Assembly (NCBI GenBank): GCA_030432295.1
Contig: JAUIHI010000012.1
Coordinates: 121,447 to 185,446, forward strand
DNA: 64,000 nt
Direction: 5' to 3'
From: Anaerolineae bacterium
GTDB lineage: Bacteria > Chloroflexota > Anaerolineae > Caldilineales > Caldilineaceae
Shown here: positions 40,110-49,800 of the stretch, in pieces
Numbering within the stretch: the first letter of the stretch is position 1
Layout: the number at the start of each line of letters is the position of its first letter
The notes under the pieces: generated by a model
What the model was told of the DNA's origin: nothing
What the model saw: the letters and a program-made list of their open reading frames with translations, nothing else
The model's database searches: none
Translations under genes and position numbers: made by a program

Positions 40110-41375
40110 TTAGACGAGGTACGGAATCGTCATCGGCCCCTCAGGCAGAACCGCAATCGGCGTATCCACCCCCAACGCTGCCACCCGCTGGCGCAGATAG
40201 TCGTTCAAATCCCCAATCGGTGTCAGGTGCGCCTGGCGGGCCTGCTCCACAGATAGTCCACTGTAGAGCGACACTTTTGCCTGTAACAACACCTGGGCCA
40301 GTTTCTGCACCTGCCACTGATCCAGTTTATGAAAACCCGGCGCATAGACCGCGTCCAGCATCGCCTGGGCCGATCCATATTCAGCCAACATTCCCGCAAA
40401 GTTGCCGTGGCTGGGGAAGCCATCGTTGCAGCGGGCCACTGTTACAATCTCGCCCCCCTCGGCCACAATCTCCGCGGCCGCACACATCCCCTTCACCGAT
40501 TGATACAAATTCTGATCCAGTGGGTAGCCACTGTTTGTGGTGATGACCAGTGGATAGCGCCCCGGACAGGCCACCATCGCCGTCTCTTTGGCAAAGGTGC
40601 AGCCCATCTCGTGGGCTGCGATCACATCCCCGCAGTAGAAGCGGGTGATCTGCTGTTGGTGGTTCAGGGTCACATTGAGCAGAAAATCCACGGGCAGGGC
40701 CGACCCCATACGCCGGATGTGGGCCTGGGTGGGGTTGCCCTCCAGCACGCCCCAGGCGCTGCGTGGATGGCCGATCATCTCGGCTCGGTGGTAGTGGAGT
40801 ATAGATTTCAGGTCCGCCACGCCGGGGAAGATGGCTTTGTAACCACCCGAATAGCCCGCCATAAAGTGGGGTTCGATGAAGCCGATGAGGATGCGCCGGT
40901 CCGCCTCCACATATGCCCGATTCATCCACAGAGCCGGGTTGCCGTCCGCCGCGGGTCGGGCTTCGGCCATTGTCGCCTTGTCATAGGCGTTGTGGTTGAT
41001 CACCCGGCAGCGGGCAGCAGTCTCCGCGCCCACAATTCCCACAATCTCTTCGGGCGTATTAGGTCGATGGGTTCCTGTGCCAATGATAACCGTAAAGTTC
41101 TCGGCAGGGACGTGGCCCAGTTCGGCAAAGAGCCAGGGCAGAAGCCGATCCGAGGGCAGGGCGCGGGTTCCGTCGGCGATGACCACCGCCACCCGATCCG
41201 TGGCTGCGACCTTCTCGGCCAGGGGACCGGTCCCAATCGGAGAGCGCACGGCATCGACAAAGCCCGCCTCTTCATCGGCCAGCCCCGGTACAAACTGGGG
41301 GCGCAGGACCGTCACATTGTCGCCGGGCAGCTCCACATCCAGCCCGTCCCGGCCATATTGTAGATGGATTTTCAT
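40110..41375 (-). CDS. LarA-like nickel-pincer racemase/epimerase
   Basis: A 421-residue protein of the lactate racemase (LarA, formerly DUF2088) family. Residues corresponding to LarA's catalytic set are visible: ADGTR near 68-71, His103 in GTGTHRPNTPEE, His170 and Lys180 in EPHFMAGYSGGYKAIFPG (the Lys that carries the nickel-pincer nucleotide cofactor) and His196 in HYHRAE. The family racemises 2-hydroxyacids; many paralogues act on sugar acids, so lactate is not certain. Cofactor genes larB, larC and larE are not in the window. AGGAG precedes the ATG. Confidence 0.88.
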   Translation of the reverse strand: MKIHLQYGRDGLDVELPGDNVTVLRPQFVPGLADEEAGFVDAVRSPIGTGPLAEKVAATDRVAVVIADGTRALPSDRLLPWLFAELGHVPAENFTVIIGTGTHRPNTPEEIVGIVGAETAARCRVINHNAYDKATMAEARPAADGNPALWMNRAYVEADRRILIGFIEPHFMAGYSGGYKAIFPGVADLKSILHYHRAEMIGHPRSAWGVLEGNPTQAHIRRMGSALPVDFLLNVTLNHQQQITRFYCGDVIAAHEMGCTFAKETAMVACPGRYPLVITTNSGYPLDQNLYQSVKGMCAAAEIVAEGGEIVTVARCNDGFPSHGNFAGMLAEYGSAQAMLDAVYAPGFHKLDQWQVQKLAQVLLQAKVSLYSGLSVEQARQAHLTPIGDLNDYLRQRVAALGVDTPIAVLPEGPMTIPYLV

Positions 41376-41417
41376 TCGAGAACTCCTAACCTGGACGAGC
41401 CAGAACCAAAGAAGAAA

Positions 41418-41490
41418 TTGTATACACGGATAAAAAGGAACACGGATAGTTTTGCATCAAATCTGTGTTCCTTTTCATCCGTATATACAA
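41418..41490. repeat. 30-base-arm inverted repeat upstream of the LarA-like gene
   Basis: Arms 41418-41447 and 41461-41490 pair at 27 of 30 positions around a 13-base loop. The left arm contains TGTATACA (41419-41426) and ACGGAT words found in other repeats of this window. The gap 41376-41728 holds this element, a terminator and further ACGGAT/CGCTGAT repeat remnants at about 41650-41680, but no gene. Confidence 0.7.
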
Positions 41491-41682
41491 AAGAATTCTA
41501 AAGGAATACCGCTATCCGCTTGTCACCGCCGGGCAGTTTCTCGGCGATTCGTTCCCCTCGCGTATAGTCGCAAATGCGACAAAGCAATGGAGATAATCAG
41601 CCCAACCGCTGTACCTGCGTAGGCTGCGCCCACCTCTTTGATTTCGAAAACGCTGATGAACGCTGATAAATACGGATGGAAA

Positions 41683-41726
41683 AGATGCTGGAATGATGGG
41701 GTATGTACCTCATCATCTCAGCATCT
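41683..41726 (-). terminator. Hairpin terminator after tex
   Basis: Arms 41683-41701 and 41708-41726 pair at 16 of 19 positions around a 6-base loop, three bases beyond the tex stop. Confidence 0.55.
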
Positions 41727-41728
41727 CA

Positions 41729-43879
41729 TCATCCCGCCGCGTCTTTCATACTCAATCCAATCCGTCCGCGGGCAGCGTCAATTGTCAGCACCCGCACAGT
41801 CACCACATCCCCCACCCGCACCACCGCGTGGGGATCGGAGACGTAGCGGTCGGCCAGTTGTGAGATATGCACCAGCCCGTCCTGTTTTACGCCGATGTCC
41901 ACAAACGCGCCAAAGGCGACGACGTTGCGCACAGTCCCGGTCAGTGTCATTCCTTCCCGCAGATCGTCCATGGACAGCACATCGGCCCTCAGTTGGACCG
42001 GCGGCAGATCGTCCCGGGGGTCCCGGCCCGGCTTGGCCAGCGCGTCGAGAATGTCGGCCAGGGTCGGCTCGCCCACGCCCAGCATTTGGGAGAGATGGCG
42101 GGATTCCTGACGCATTCTGTCCAGGGGCAGGGCGGCCAGGGAATCGAAGGGCACGGCCAGCCGCTCCACCACCGCATAGCTCTCCGGGTGGATGGCCGTG
42201 TTGTCCAGGGGGTTGTCGCCTTCGGGGATGCGCAGGAAGCCCGCGGCCTGTTCGTAGGCTTTGGGACCGACCCCTTTCACCTTCAAAATCTGCGCCCGGC
42301 TGCGGAAGGGGCCGTTGGCGTCCCGGTGGGCCACCACATTTTCGGCGGTGCGGCCCGTCAGCCCGGCCACCTGGGCCAGGAGTGCAGGCGAAGCGGTGTT
42401 CACATTCACCCCCACGCTGTTGACCACCGACTCCACCACCCCATCCAGCGCACCAACCAGCCGTTTCTGGTCCACGTCGTGCTGGTAGAGGCCCACGCCG
42501 ATGCTCTGGGGATCGATCTTTACCAGCTCGGCCAGGGGGTCTTGCAGACGGCGAGCGATGGAGACCGCGCCCCGGATGGATACGTCCAAATCGGGAAACT
42601 CCTGCCGGGCCAGGGGCGAGGCTGAGTAGACGCTGGCCCCGGCTTCGTTCACCAGCGCGTAGGCGAGGGGCGAAGGGCGGTTGGCGGGCTGTGACTTCAC
42701 CAGATCGGCGACCAGTTGTTCGGTCTCCCGGCTGGCGGTTCCGTTGCCGATGGCGATGGCCTGCACGTCGAATTGCTGCACCAGCTTTGCCAGTTCGGAC
42801 AGCGCCTCGGCCCGCCGGTTCTGGGGCGGGTGGGGATAGACGGTCGTCGTGTGCAGCAGCTTGCCCGTGGCATCGCAGACCGCAATTTTGCAGCCCGTGC
42901 GGTAGGCCGGATCAATCCCCATCACCACCCGGCCTTTGAGCGGCGGTTGCAGGAGCAGGGCACGCAGATTCTTCTGAAAAGCACCGATGGCGTGGGTGTC
43001 GGCGGCTTCGGTGAGGGCTTTGCGGCTCTCCCGTTCGATGGCCGGGGCGAGCAGCCGGTTGTAGCCATCCTCGACCGCAGCCTCCAACTGCCCGGCAAAG
43101 GGCGAACGGGGATTGCGCTGCAACAGTCGCTCAGCGTGCTGGCGGATTTCTGCTTCGGGTCCGGCGATATTCACCCTCAGAATCTTCTCGTTCTCGCCCC
43201 GGTTTAGGGCCAGCACCTGATGGGGCTGCACCCGGCGCACGGTCGTGGCGAAGGTGTGGTAGAGTTCGTACTTGCCCTGCCCGTCCGCGCCCTCTTTGAC
43301 CAGCCGGGCATCCACATCGCCCTTTTCATAGAATCGCTCTCTGGCAAACTGGCGGATGGCCGCGGTCTCGGCCATCTGCTCGGCCACAATATCCCGCGCC
43401 CCGGCCAGGGCCGCCTCCACATCGGGCACGTCGGCGCTGAGAAATGGCTGGGCCGCTGTTTCCGGTTTGCCGTTGGGTGGCTGGGCCAGAATCGTCTGGG
43501 CCAGGGGTTCCAGCCCCAACTCCCGCGCGACAGTAGCGCGGGTACGCCGTTTGGGGCGATAGGGCAGGTAGATGTCTTCCACGGCCTGCAATGTGTCGGC
43601 GGCGGCGATGGCTGTTTCCAGTTCGGCTGTCAGCTTCTCCTGTTCGGCCAGGGAAGCCAGCACGGCCTGCTTGCGCTCGTCCAGCCCGCGCAGATAGGCC
43701 AGCCGCTCGGCCACGGAGCGTAGCTGCTCCTCGTCCAGCCCGCCCGTGCGCTCTTTGCGATAGCGGGCGATAAAGGGGATTGTGTTGCCTTCGTCCAGCA
43801 GTTCCACTGCGCCAGCGACCTGTTGGGGCTGGGTTCCCGTGGCCGCGGCGATGGCGCGAATCAATTGTTCATTTGTCAT
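41729..43879 (-). CDS. tex: Tex family transcription accessory protein with S1 domain
   Basis: A 716-residue nucleic-acid-binding protein of the Tex/Spt6 family. The order is an N-terminal helical region (LDEGNTIPFIARYRKERTGGLDEEQLR), a YqgF/RNase H-like domain (VVMGIDPAYRTGCKIAVCDATGKLL), helix-hairpin-helix segments (SVGVNVNTASPALLAQVAGL and ILKVKGVGPKAYEQAAGFLRI) and a C-terminal S1 domain (GTVRNVVAFGAFVDIGVKQDGLVHIS). Length and order are normal for the family. Tex influences transcription and RNA handling. Its own hairpin terminator follows; a 19-base repeat lies upstream. Confidence 0.95.
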   Translation of the reverse strand: MTNEQLIRAIAAATGTQPQQVAGAVELLDEGNTIPFIARYRKERTGGLDEEQLRSVAERLAYLRGLDERKQAVLASLAEQEKLTAELETAIAAADTLQAVEDIYLPYRPKRRTRATVARELGLEPLAQTILAQPPNGKPETAAQPFLSADVPDVEAALAGARDIVAEQMAETAAIRQFARERFYEKGDVDARLVKEGADGQGKYELYHTFATTVRRVQPHQVLALNRGENEKILRVNIAGPEAEIRQHAERLLQRNPRSPFAGQLEAAVEDGYNRLLAPAIERESRKALTEAADTHAIGAFQKNLRALLLQPPLKGRVVMGIDPAYRTGCKIAVCDATGKLLHTTTVYPHPPQNRRAEALSELAKLVQQFDVQAIAIGNGTASRETEQLVADLVKSQPANRPSPLAYALVNEAGASVYSASPLARQEFPDLDVSIRGAVSIARRLQDPLAELVKIDPQSIGVGLYQHDVDQKRLVGALDGVVESVVNSVGVNVNTASPALLAQVAGLTGRTAENVVAHRDANGPFRSRAQILKVKGVGPKAYEQAAGFLRIPEGDNPLDNTAIHPESYAVVERLAVPFDSLAALPLDRMRQESRHLSQMLGVGEPTLADILDALAKPGRDPRDDLPPVQLRADVLSMDDLREGMTLTGTVRNVVAFGAFVDIGVKQDGLVHISQLADRYVSDPHAVVRVGDVVTVRVLTIDAARGRIGLSMKDAAG

Positions 43880-43893
43880 AGGGCAGTCAGATA

Positions 43894-43912
43894 TTGGGTA
43901 TTGGATATTTCG
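43894..43912. repeat. 19-base repeat TTGGGTATTGGATATTTCG, copy 2
   Basis: Identical to 26465-26483. Located 15 bases upstream of the tex start codon on the minus strand. Confidence 0.65.
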
Positions 43913-43970
43913 ATGGTGTCGATTGGTGTATGGATGAGCGGTCGGTTGTCTGCCATCCGCGGTCGATTGT

Positions 43971-43999
43971 TTGCGCTCGCTACTCTGGGCGTGTAGAAT
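43971..43999 (+). promoter_or_regulatory. Weak candidate promoter of the Nudix gene
   Basis: TTGCGC (43971-43976), 17-base spacer, TAGAAT (43994-43999). The -10 is good (5/6), the -35 poor. Confidence 0.33.
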
Positions 44000-44040
44000 C
44001 CATTATACGTCAAGAAAGTCTGAAACGAGGATAGCAGCAG

Positions 44041-44784
44041 ATGACGGGACAATCGCAGTCACAATCACAATCCCAGAGTGCAAGCGGAATACAAGAGCAG
44101 TACACCTACGCCTATCCTCGCCCATCGGTGACGGTGGATATGGTGCTTTTCACCTTCAACGACGGCGAACTGCGCACCCTTCTCATCCAGCGGGCTGGGC
44201 AGCCCTATGCGGGCCAGTGGGCGTTGCCCGGCGGCTTCGTGCGTATGGACGAGAGTCTGGAAGCCGCGGCCGAGCGGGAACTGTTGGAAGAGACCGGCGT
44301 GCGGAATGTCTATCTGGAGCAGCTCTACACCTTTGGCGAGCCGGAGCGGGACCCCCGGGGCCGGGTGATTACAGTCGTCTACTTTGCCCTGCTCAGCGCA
44401 GATCAGGCCGCGCGCATGGCTGTGCGCGGCGGAGACGACGCCCGGGACGCCCGCTGGTGGAATGTCTACGATCTGCCGGGCCTGGCCTTCGACCACGCGC
44501 CGATTCTGGACTACGCGCTGCAACGGCTGCGCTGGAAACTGGAATGGACCGCGCTGGGCTTTCTGCTCCTGCCCGCCCAATTCACCCTTTCCGAGTTGCA
44601 GTCGGTCTACGAGACTGTGCTGCGGGAAGACCTGGACAAGCGCAATTTCCGCCGCAAAATCCTGGCCGCAGACATTTTGGAGGAGAGCGGCGGCTACCGG
44701 GAGGGGGATCACCGCCCGGCCAAATTGTACAGATTCACGGCCAAAGCGATTGAGTTGGAGCAGGCACGACGGCGCTTTCCGTAG
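44041..44784 (+). CDS. NrtR-like Nudix hydrolase with C-terminal winged helix
   Basis: A 247-residue protein. After a Ser/Gln repeat tail (residues 4-14) comes a Nudix domain (about 25-155) with an intact Nudix box, GFVRMDESLEAAAERELLEETGV, so hydrolase activity is possible. The C-terminal 75 residues (WTALGFLLLPAQFTLSELQSVYE...NFRRKILAADILEESG) match the winged-helix domain of NrtR, which represses NAD biosynthesis and related operons and senses ADP-ribose. NrtR-like regulators also control sugar catabolism genes. GAGG lies about 10 bases upstream. Its target here is not evident. Confidence 0.82.
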   Translation: MTGQSQSQSQSQSASGIQEQYTYAYPRPSVTVDMVLFTFNDGELRTLLIQRAGQPYAGQWALPGGFVRMDESLEAAAERELLEETGVRNVYLEQLYTFGEPERDPRGRVITVVYFALLSADQAARMAVRGGDDARDARWWNVYDLPGLAFDHAPILDYALQRLRWKLEWTALGFLLLPAQFTLSELQSVYETVLREDLDKRNFRRKILAADILEESGGYREGDHRPAKLYRFTAKAIELEQARRRFP

Positions 44785-44827
44785 TGCGAAGATACGAAGG
44801 GCGCAAAGAAGAAATGAAGTTGGTGGT

Positions 44828-44856
44828 TTGACCACACAATCTGGCGTCGTTATAAT
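44828..44856 (+). promoter_or_regulatory. Near-consensus sigma-A promoter of the TumE-like pair
   Basis: TTGACC (44828-44833), 17-base spacer, TATAAT (44851-44856): 11 of 12 consensus bases at ideal spacing. The leader to 44898 is about 35 bases with AAGGAAG as the ribosome site. Confidence 0.68.
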
Positions 44857-44897
44857 GGAGTGGTGATATCGCGTTTGTAGGCTGAAAGGAAGATACA

Positions 44898-45185
44898 ATG
44901 AATTCTGTCCACGGACTTGTTGAAGAACTACACGGGTTGGATCGACAATTGGTCGAATTTGAACACCGCTACGGAATTCTTTCCGAGACTTTCTTTGCCT
45001 GGTTTCAGAGCGGTGAAGAGCCAGACAATTCGGATTGGGTGCAAGATTTCGCGCTATGGGCCGGTACATACCAACTCAAGTTGCGCCGCCAAGAGAAGTA
45101 CCGACGTCTCATCTCGGAAATACTGATCCAGAGCGATTTACCTGCCTTAATGAATGAATCCAGTTTGATAGGCGTCCCCGCGTAA
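44898..45185 (+). CDS. Small protein preceding TumE-like toxin, putative antitoxin
   Basis: A 95-residue protein predicted mostly helical (VHGLVEELHGLDRQLVEFEHRYGILSETFFAWFQSGEEPDN...). It has no recognised domain. The stop shares a base with the ATG of the next gene (TAATG), and a near-consensus promoter is directly upstream, so the two genes are made together. An antitoxin role is inferred from this arrangement and from the TumE-like nature of the second gene. Confidence 0.7.
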   Translation: MNSVHGLVEELHGLDRQLVEFEHRYGILSETFFAWFQSGEEPDNSDWVQDFALWAGTYQLKLRRQEKYRRLISEILIQSDLPALMNESSLIGVPA

Positions 45186-45610
45186 TGTTTGCTACGATTG
45201 CTGACTATGAACAATTTGTCTACGGTCTGCGTGATACGTTCCCCACTGTTCTTTCCTCAACACTGCGGGTTGTACGCAGTGGACCAGACTCCGGGCAGGT
45301 GATTGGTCGGTTGACTTTCACCAATACTATTCGGCTGGAAGTGGCCGAACTGATCGATTGGGACGCGGGACATTTCGAGATTCTGCAATATGGCTATGTC
45401 GTCTGGCAGGATAGGGAACGGCTTTACTGGTATGATTCCCAAGCACATCCGAACGACCCGACTCTGACTTCAACCCATCCCCACCACAAGCACATCCCTC
45501 CCGACATCAAACACAACCGTATCCCTGCGCCGGGGATCAGCTTTGAGAGGCCGAATCTGCCCTTTCTGATCCGGGAGGTGGAGGGGTTGCTGGGGCGGGA
45601 AGACGAGTAA
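45185..45610 (+). CDS. TumE-like (DUF6516) putative toxin
   Basis: A 141-residue protein. The central part LEVAELIDWDAGHFEILQYGYVVWQDRERLYWYDSQAHPNDPTLTSTHPHHKHIPPDIKHN fits the TumE/DUF6516 pattern: a strand with YxYxWQD, a YDxxxH segment and a PHHKH motif that is probably catalytic or metal binding. The family is annotated as the toxin of two-gene toxin-antitoxin modules. It overlaps the upstream small gene by one base. The molecular target is unknown. Confidence 0.7.
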   Translation: MFATIADYEQFVYGLRDTFPTVLSSTLRVVRSGPDSGQVIGRLTFTNTIRLEVAELIDWDAGHFEILQYGYVVWQDRERLYWYDSQAHPNDPTLTSTHPHHKHIPPDIKHNRIPAPGISFERPNLPFLIREVEGLLGREDE

Positions 45611-45652
45611 CCGCCGTTCGTTCACTGTAATTCACACCAAAAGGAAAAGTTC

Positions 45653-46567
45653 ATGACTACTCTACCCACCAAAACCCTGGGCCGCACGGGACTCAACGTT
45701 ACCCAGCTGGGCTACGGCGCGATGGAAGTGCGGGGAACCCGCATCTGGGGCGGCCGTCCCTGTTCCGACGAGCAGGCGGCCACGATTCTCAACGCTGTCG
45801 TCAATTCGGGCATTAACTTTATCGACACCTCCAACGACTACGGCCTGAGCGAACTCTACATCGGGCGCCACCTGGCCACGCGGCGGGATGAATATTTCCT
45901 GGCGACCAAATGTGGCTGCCACGTCCAGTGGGCCGGGGACCACGACGAGACGCCCCACATCTGGACCCGGGAAAACATTCTGCGCAACATCGGCGATTCC
46001 CTTCAGAAGATGCGCACGGACTACGTGGACCTGCTCCAGTTCCACAATATCGATGTGGAAAGCTGCGAAAAGGGCAATCTGGTGGCGGTACTGCAAGAAC
46101 TCAAAGCCGCGGGGGCCATCCGTTTTCTGGGTGCGTCCAGCGTCTCGCCCCACCTGAGTACATTCATCGACTGGGGCGTCTTCGATGTCTTCCAGATTCC
46201 CTACTCCGCGCTGGAACGCCGCCACGAGAATCTGATCACAAAGGCCGCGGAGCAGGGCGCGGGAATTATCATCCGCGGTGGCGTGGCCAAAGGCGAGCCG
46301 GGCGCGGGGCTGGGCAACGCCAACCGCTGGGATATCTACGAAAAGGCGGGGCTGGACGAACTGCGGGAAGAGGGCGAGAGTCCCACAGCCTTTCTCCTGC
46401 GCTTCACCCTCAGCCATCCCCACTGCCACACGACGATTGTGGGCACCCAGAATCCCCGGCATCTGCAAGAGAATATCGCCGTGGCGGCCAAAGGCCCCCT
46501 GCCCGCAGATGTCTACGCCGAGGCCAAGCGGCGGCTGGACGCGGCGGGGGAAAGTCCGGAGGGGTAG
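45653..46567 (+). CDS. Aldo/keto reductase
   Basis: A 304-residue NADPH-dependent reductase with an (alpha/beta)8 barrel. The catalytic set is visible: Asp and Tyr in FIDTSNDYGLSELYIG, Lys in YFLATKCG and His in VDLLQFHNID. The C-terminal TTIVGTQNPRHLQENI is the cofactor-binding GTxxxxxL-type stretch. Aldehyde or ketone substrates cannot be predicted. AAGGAAAAG precedes the ATG; a strong intrinsic terminator follows at 46610-46645. Confidence 0.92.
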   Translation: MTTLPTKTLGRTGLNVTQLGYGAMEVRGTRIWGGRPCSDEQAATILNAVVNSGINFIDTSNDYGLSELYIGRHLATRRDEYFLATKCGCHVQWAGDHDETPHIWTRENILRNIGDSLQKMRTDYVDLLQFHNIDVESCEKGNLVAVLQELKAAGAIRFLGASSVSPHLSTFIDWGVFDVFQIPYSALERRHENLITKAAEQGAGIIIRGGVAKGEPGAGLGNANRWDIYEKAGLDELREEGESPTAFLLRFTLSHPHCHTTIVGTQNPRHLQENIAVAAKGPLPADVYAEAKRRLDAAGESPEG

Positions 46568-46609
46568 GGTAAAATACACAACCCATTCGATAGTTGGCTG
46601 AGGGTGGAT

Positions 46610-46645
46610 AAAAAGGTCAGGAACCGAGCGGTTCCTGACCTTTTT
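46610..46645 (+). terminator. Strong intrinsic terminator after aldo/keto reductase
   Basis: AAAAAGGTCAGGAACC pairs perfectly with GGTTCCTGACCTTTTT around a 4-base loop, ending in T5. It can work in both directions. Confidence 0.9.
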
Positions 46646-46775
46646 GCGTTTGATGACGAATTCCGGCAGTGCCCTCAGCGCAAAAGCGCAGGCAAATAGA
46701 CCCGGCTGTGGGATACTTGCAGACTACTGCTTGGGATATTGAGAGAAGCGAGCCCCCGCACCCCAATCCCCCACT

Positions 46776-46804
46776 TTGAATTGCCTCGCCCAATATTGTA
46801 CACT
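46776..46804 (+). promoter_or_regulatory. Candidate promoter of the giant surface protein
   Basis: TTGAAT (46776-46781), 17-base spacer, TACACT (46799-46804). Both boxes match 4/6. The rest of 46646-46876 holds nothing else recognisable. Confidence 0.33.
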
Positions 46805-46876
46805 CATCCCACACACAGATCAGCCAATCAGCGTTTTCCGCGCTGCTATATCTGCGCTACCAGGCCGAGGTTCCCC

Positions 46877-49800
46877 ATGCCCCACTTCCCTTTCCGTATT
46901 CTCCATTGCGCATTCCGCATCCGCCTTCGACGCTATCTTCCGATCGCCTCCGCCCTCGGCATGGCCGTGGCCCTGGTCTGGCTGCTGGCTGCGCTGACCC
47001 GTCCCGCCCAAGCCAGCCCGCCGGAAAGTGTATCCCAGGCAGTCAACGCGCCCACCCTCTTTGTGGACGGCTCTGGCGGCGACGACGAGGAGAGTTGCCG
47101 GGACCGCACGAAGCCCTGCGCCACCATCCAGCGGGCGATTGATGTGGCGGTCCCCAACGACACTATCGCCGTGGCCCAGGGAACCTACGACACCCTCAAC
47201 ACAAAGGGCGGACGCTCCCAGGTCGTCTTTGTGGACAAAGCCGTGGCCATCGAAGGCGGCTACGATTCCTCCTTCTTTTCGACCGGCTCCCCATCCGTCC
47301 TCGACCCGGCGGGCAGCGGGCGGGCTGTCGTCATCACCGGCACAGAAGCTGTCACCCTGAAAAATTTCCAACTGACCAACGGCGATGCCAGCGCGGCCGG
47401 GCTGGATGGCAACGGCGGCTGCCTGCTGGTGGGCGGCAGCGTCGAAGCGACGATTGAGCAGATTACGATTCAAAATTGCACAGCGGCCAGGGGTGGCGGA
47501 CTCTATATCCAGGGCGGCACGCTGAATACCAGCGACATCACCCTACAGAACAACAGCGCCACGCTCAACGGCGGTGGACTCTACCTGCAAGGGGGCACGC
47601 TCAACGGCAACGGGCTAAGCGTGAAAAACAACAGCGCCACCGAGAATGGCGGCGGCGTCTATGTGGCCGGGGGCGCGGCCACCATCAGCGGCGGGGCCAT
47701 CGACAACAACAACGCGGTACTGGGCGGTGGCGTCTATGCCGAGGATGGCGCATTTGGACTCACCGGCTCCACCGCGGCCAACAACAGCGCCAGCGACCGG
47801 GGCGGCGCGCTCTTTGTGGCCGGGGGCACAGTGATTGTGGGCGGCGGCCAGGTGAGCGGCAACCGCGCGCCCAACGGCGGCGGCGGTGGCTACGCCATCG
47901 GCGGCGGCCTGCATCTGGCCGCGGGCACAGTGCTGGAAAACAACACCGCCAGCGACGGCGAAGGCCAGGGCCTCTTTTTGCTGGGAACCGCAGCCATCCT
48001 GACCGGCACGACCATCCAGAACCACACGGGCAAGACCCACGCCATCTTTGTCCAGGACGGCTCACTGCGTCTGAGCACCGGCTCCAAACTGCTCAACAAC
48101 AGCGTAGAGGTGGGCGACGGCGGCGCGGTCTACGCCAGCGGCAGCAGTCTCTCTCTGGTGGGCACCACCGCCACCGGCAACAGCGCGTGGACAGGCAACG
48201 GCGGCGCGCTCTTTCTGATCACCTCCACCCTGGCGATCACCGACAGTAGCCTGACCGGGAATTCGGTCGGCTTCGACAACGGCGCGATTGTGAGCGGAAC
48301 CCAGGCGTCCGACGGGGTGGGCGGTGCGATTGTCGTGCTGACCGGTAGCCTCTCTCTGGCCAATACGACCCTCAGCGGCAACCAGGCCATCCTCGACGGC
48401 GGGGCTATCTACGGCGTCCAGAGTCCCCTGACGATTGAGGGCGGTACGATTGAGAACAACGAATCGGTGGATGGCAGCGGTGGCGCGATCTTTTGGATTG
48501 GGGAGAGTATTTCGGTGTCGGGCGGTGCGGTGCTGCGCAACAACAAAGCCGACGAGCAGCCGGAGAGCGCCCGAATCGCAGCCGAGCGAGCCAATGGATT
48601 CACTGATGCAGCCGCCGCTGGAGACGCCTACTTACAGGCCATCAGCGCGGCCCAGGCCAGGGAAGCGGTCGCCCGCGGCCAGGTCGACAGCGCGGCTTTT
48701 GTCAGCGCCGACATCAACCGGATGCTGGAGATGGCCGCGGGCGCTCAGCCTGTGCCCGAACCGGTGGCGGGCCATCTGGCCTCGGCTCCCCGGCGGGAAG
48801 GGTCCGCCAGCCCCGGCAGCCAGGCCCGGCTCGACGCCCGCATTGCCAGCCCGCCCGTCGCGGGCAGAGTGCCAGTGACCAGCCTGAACAGCACACTTGT
48901 GATCTCCTCCAGCGGCGGCGCAATCTACGTTCTCAACGCAGCCGTGACACTGGACGGCGCGACGGTGGCCCAAAACATAGCCGGTGAAGCAGGCGGCGGC
49001 CTCTATGTGGAGGGGGGCAGCCTGACGATTGGCGGCACGGACAGCCGCTATACGGACAACGAAGCCCAACTGAACTCCGGCGGCGCGCTGGCCATCACCG
49101 GCACACTTGTGACCATCGACGATACAACTTTCCGTGGCAACAAGGCCGTCAACGGCGCTGGCGTCTACGCCCTCGGCGGTACATTCGCGGCCAACAATAA
49201 CAGCCTGACCACCAACCATTCGATTATTGACGGCGGCGCGCTCTATCTTTCCCAGAGCGAAGTCACATTGGCCGACAACAGAATGAACCAGAATCTCTCG
49301 GACCGGGGGGGCGGTCTCTTCCTGCGCGGGGGCACGGCCACCATCACCCGCAACGAATTTCAGGAGAACAACACCACTTTTCGCCGGCCACTTCTGCTCA
49401 ATACAGCCACGGGCCTGGGGGTGGGGGTCTACATCCACGGCACACAGGAACTCTCCTTCACCCACAATCTGGTGGCGAAGAATACGATCCCCTTCCGCTA
49501 CGATAAAGTGTTGGCCGGTGTAGTCACCGAAACGGTAATCATCAACGAGACCGATCCGCCCACCATCATTCTGCCCGGCCCCATCTATTCGGATCGGACC
49601 ACAGCGGACAACGGCGGCGGTCTCTATATGCAGGATGGCAGCGGCTCGCTGAACGACAACACTTTCCTGGCCAACGCTGCATCTCTGCACGGCGGCGCGC
49701 TCTTTGTTATCAGCTCTACCCTGGAGATGATCAACAATGTGATCGCCCAGAACAGTGTGGCGGTCTCTACCAGTCTGGGCAGCGCCATCTATATGAGCGG

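Noticed and set aside
44065..45069. 334-codon minus-strand frame
   Set aside because: Antisense to the NrtR-like gene with its intact Nudix box.
46739..46876. Upstream extension of the giant surface protein
   Set aside because: The 46 extra residues precede the signal peptide and overlap the candidate promoter.
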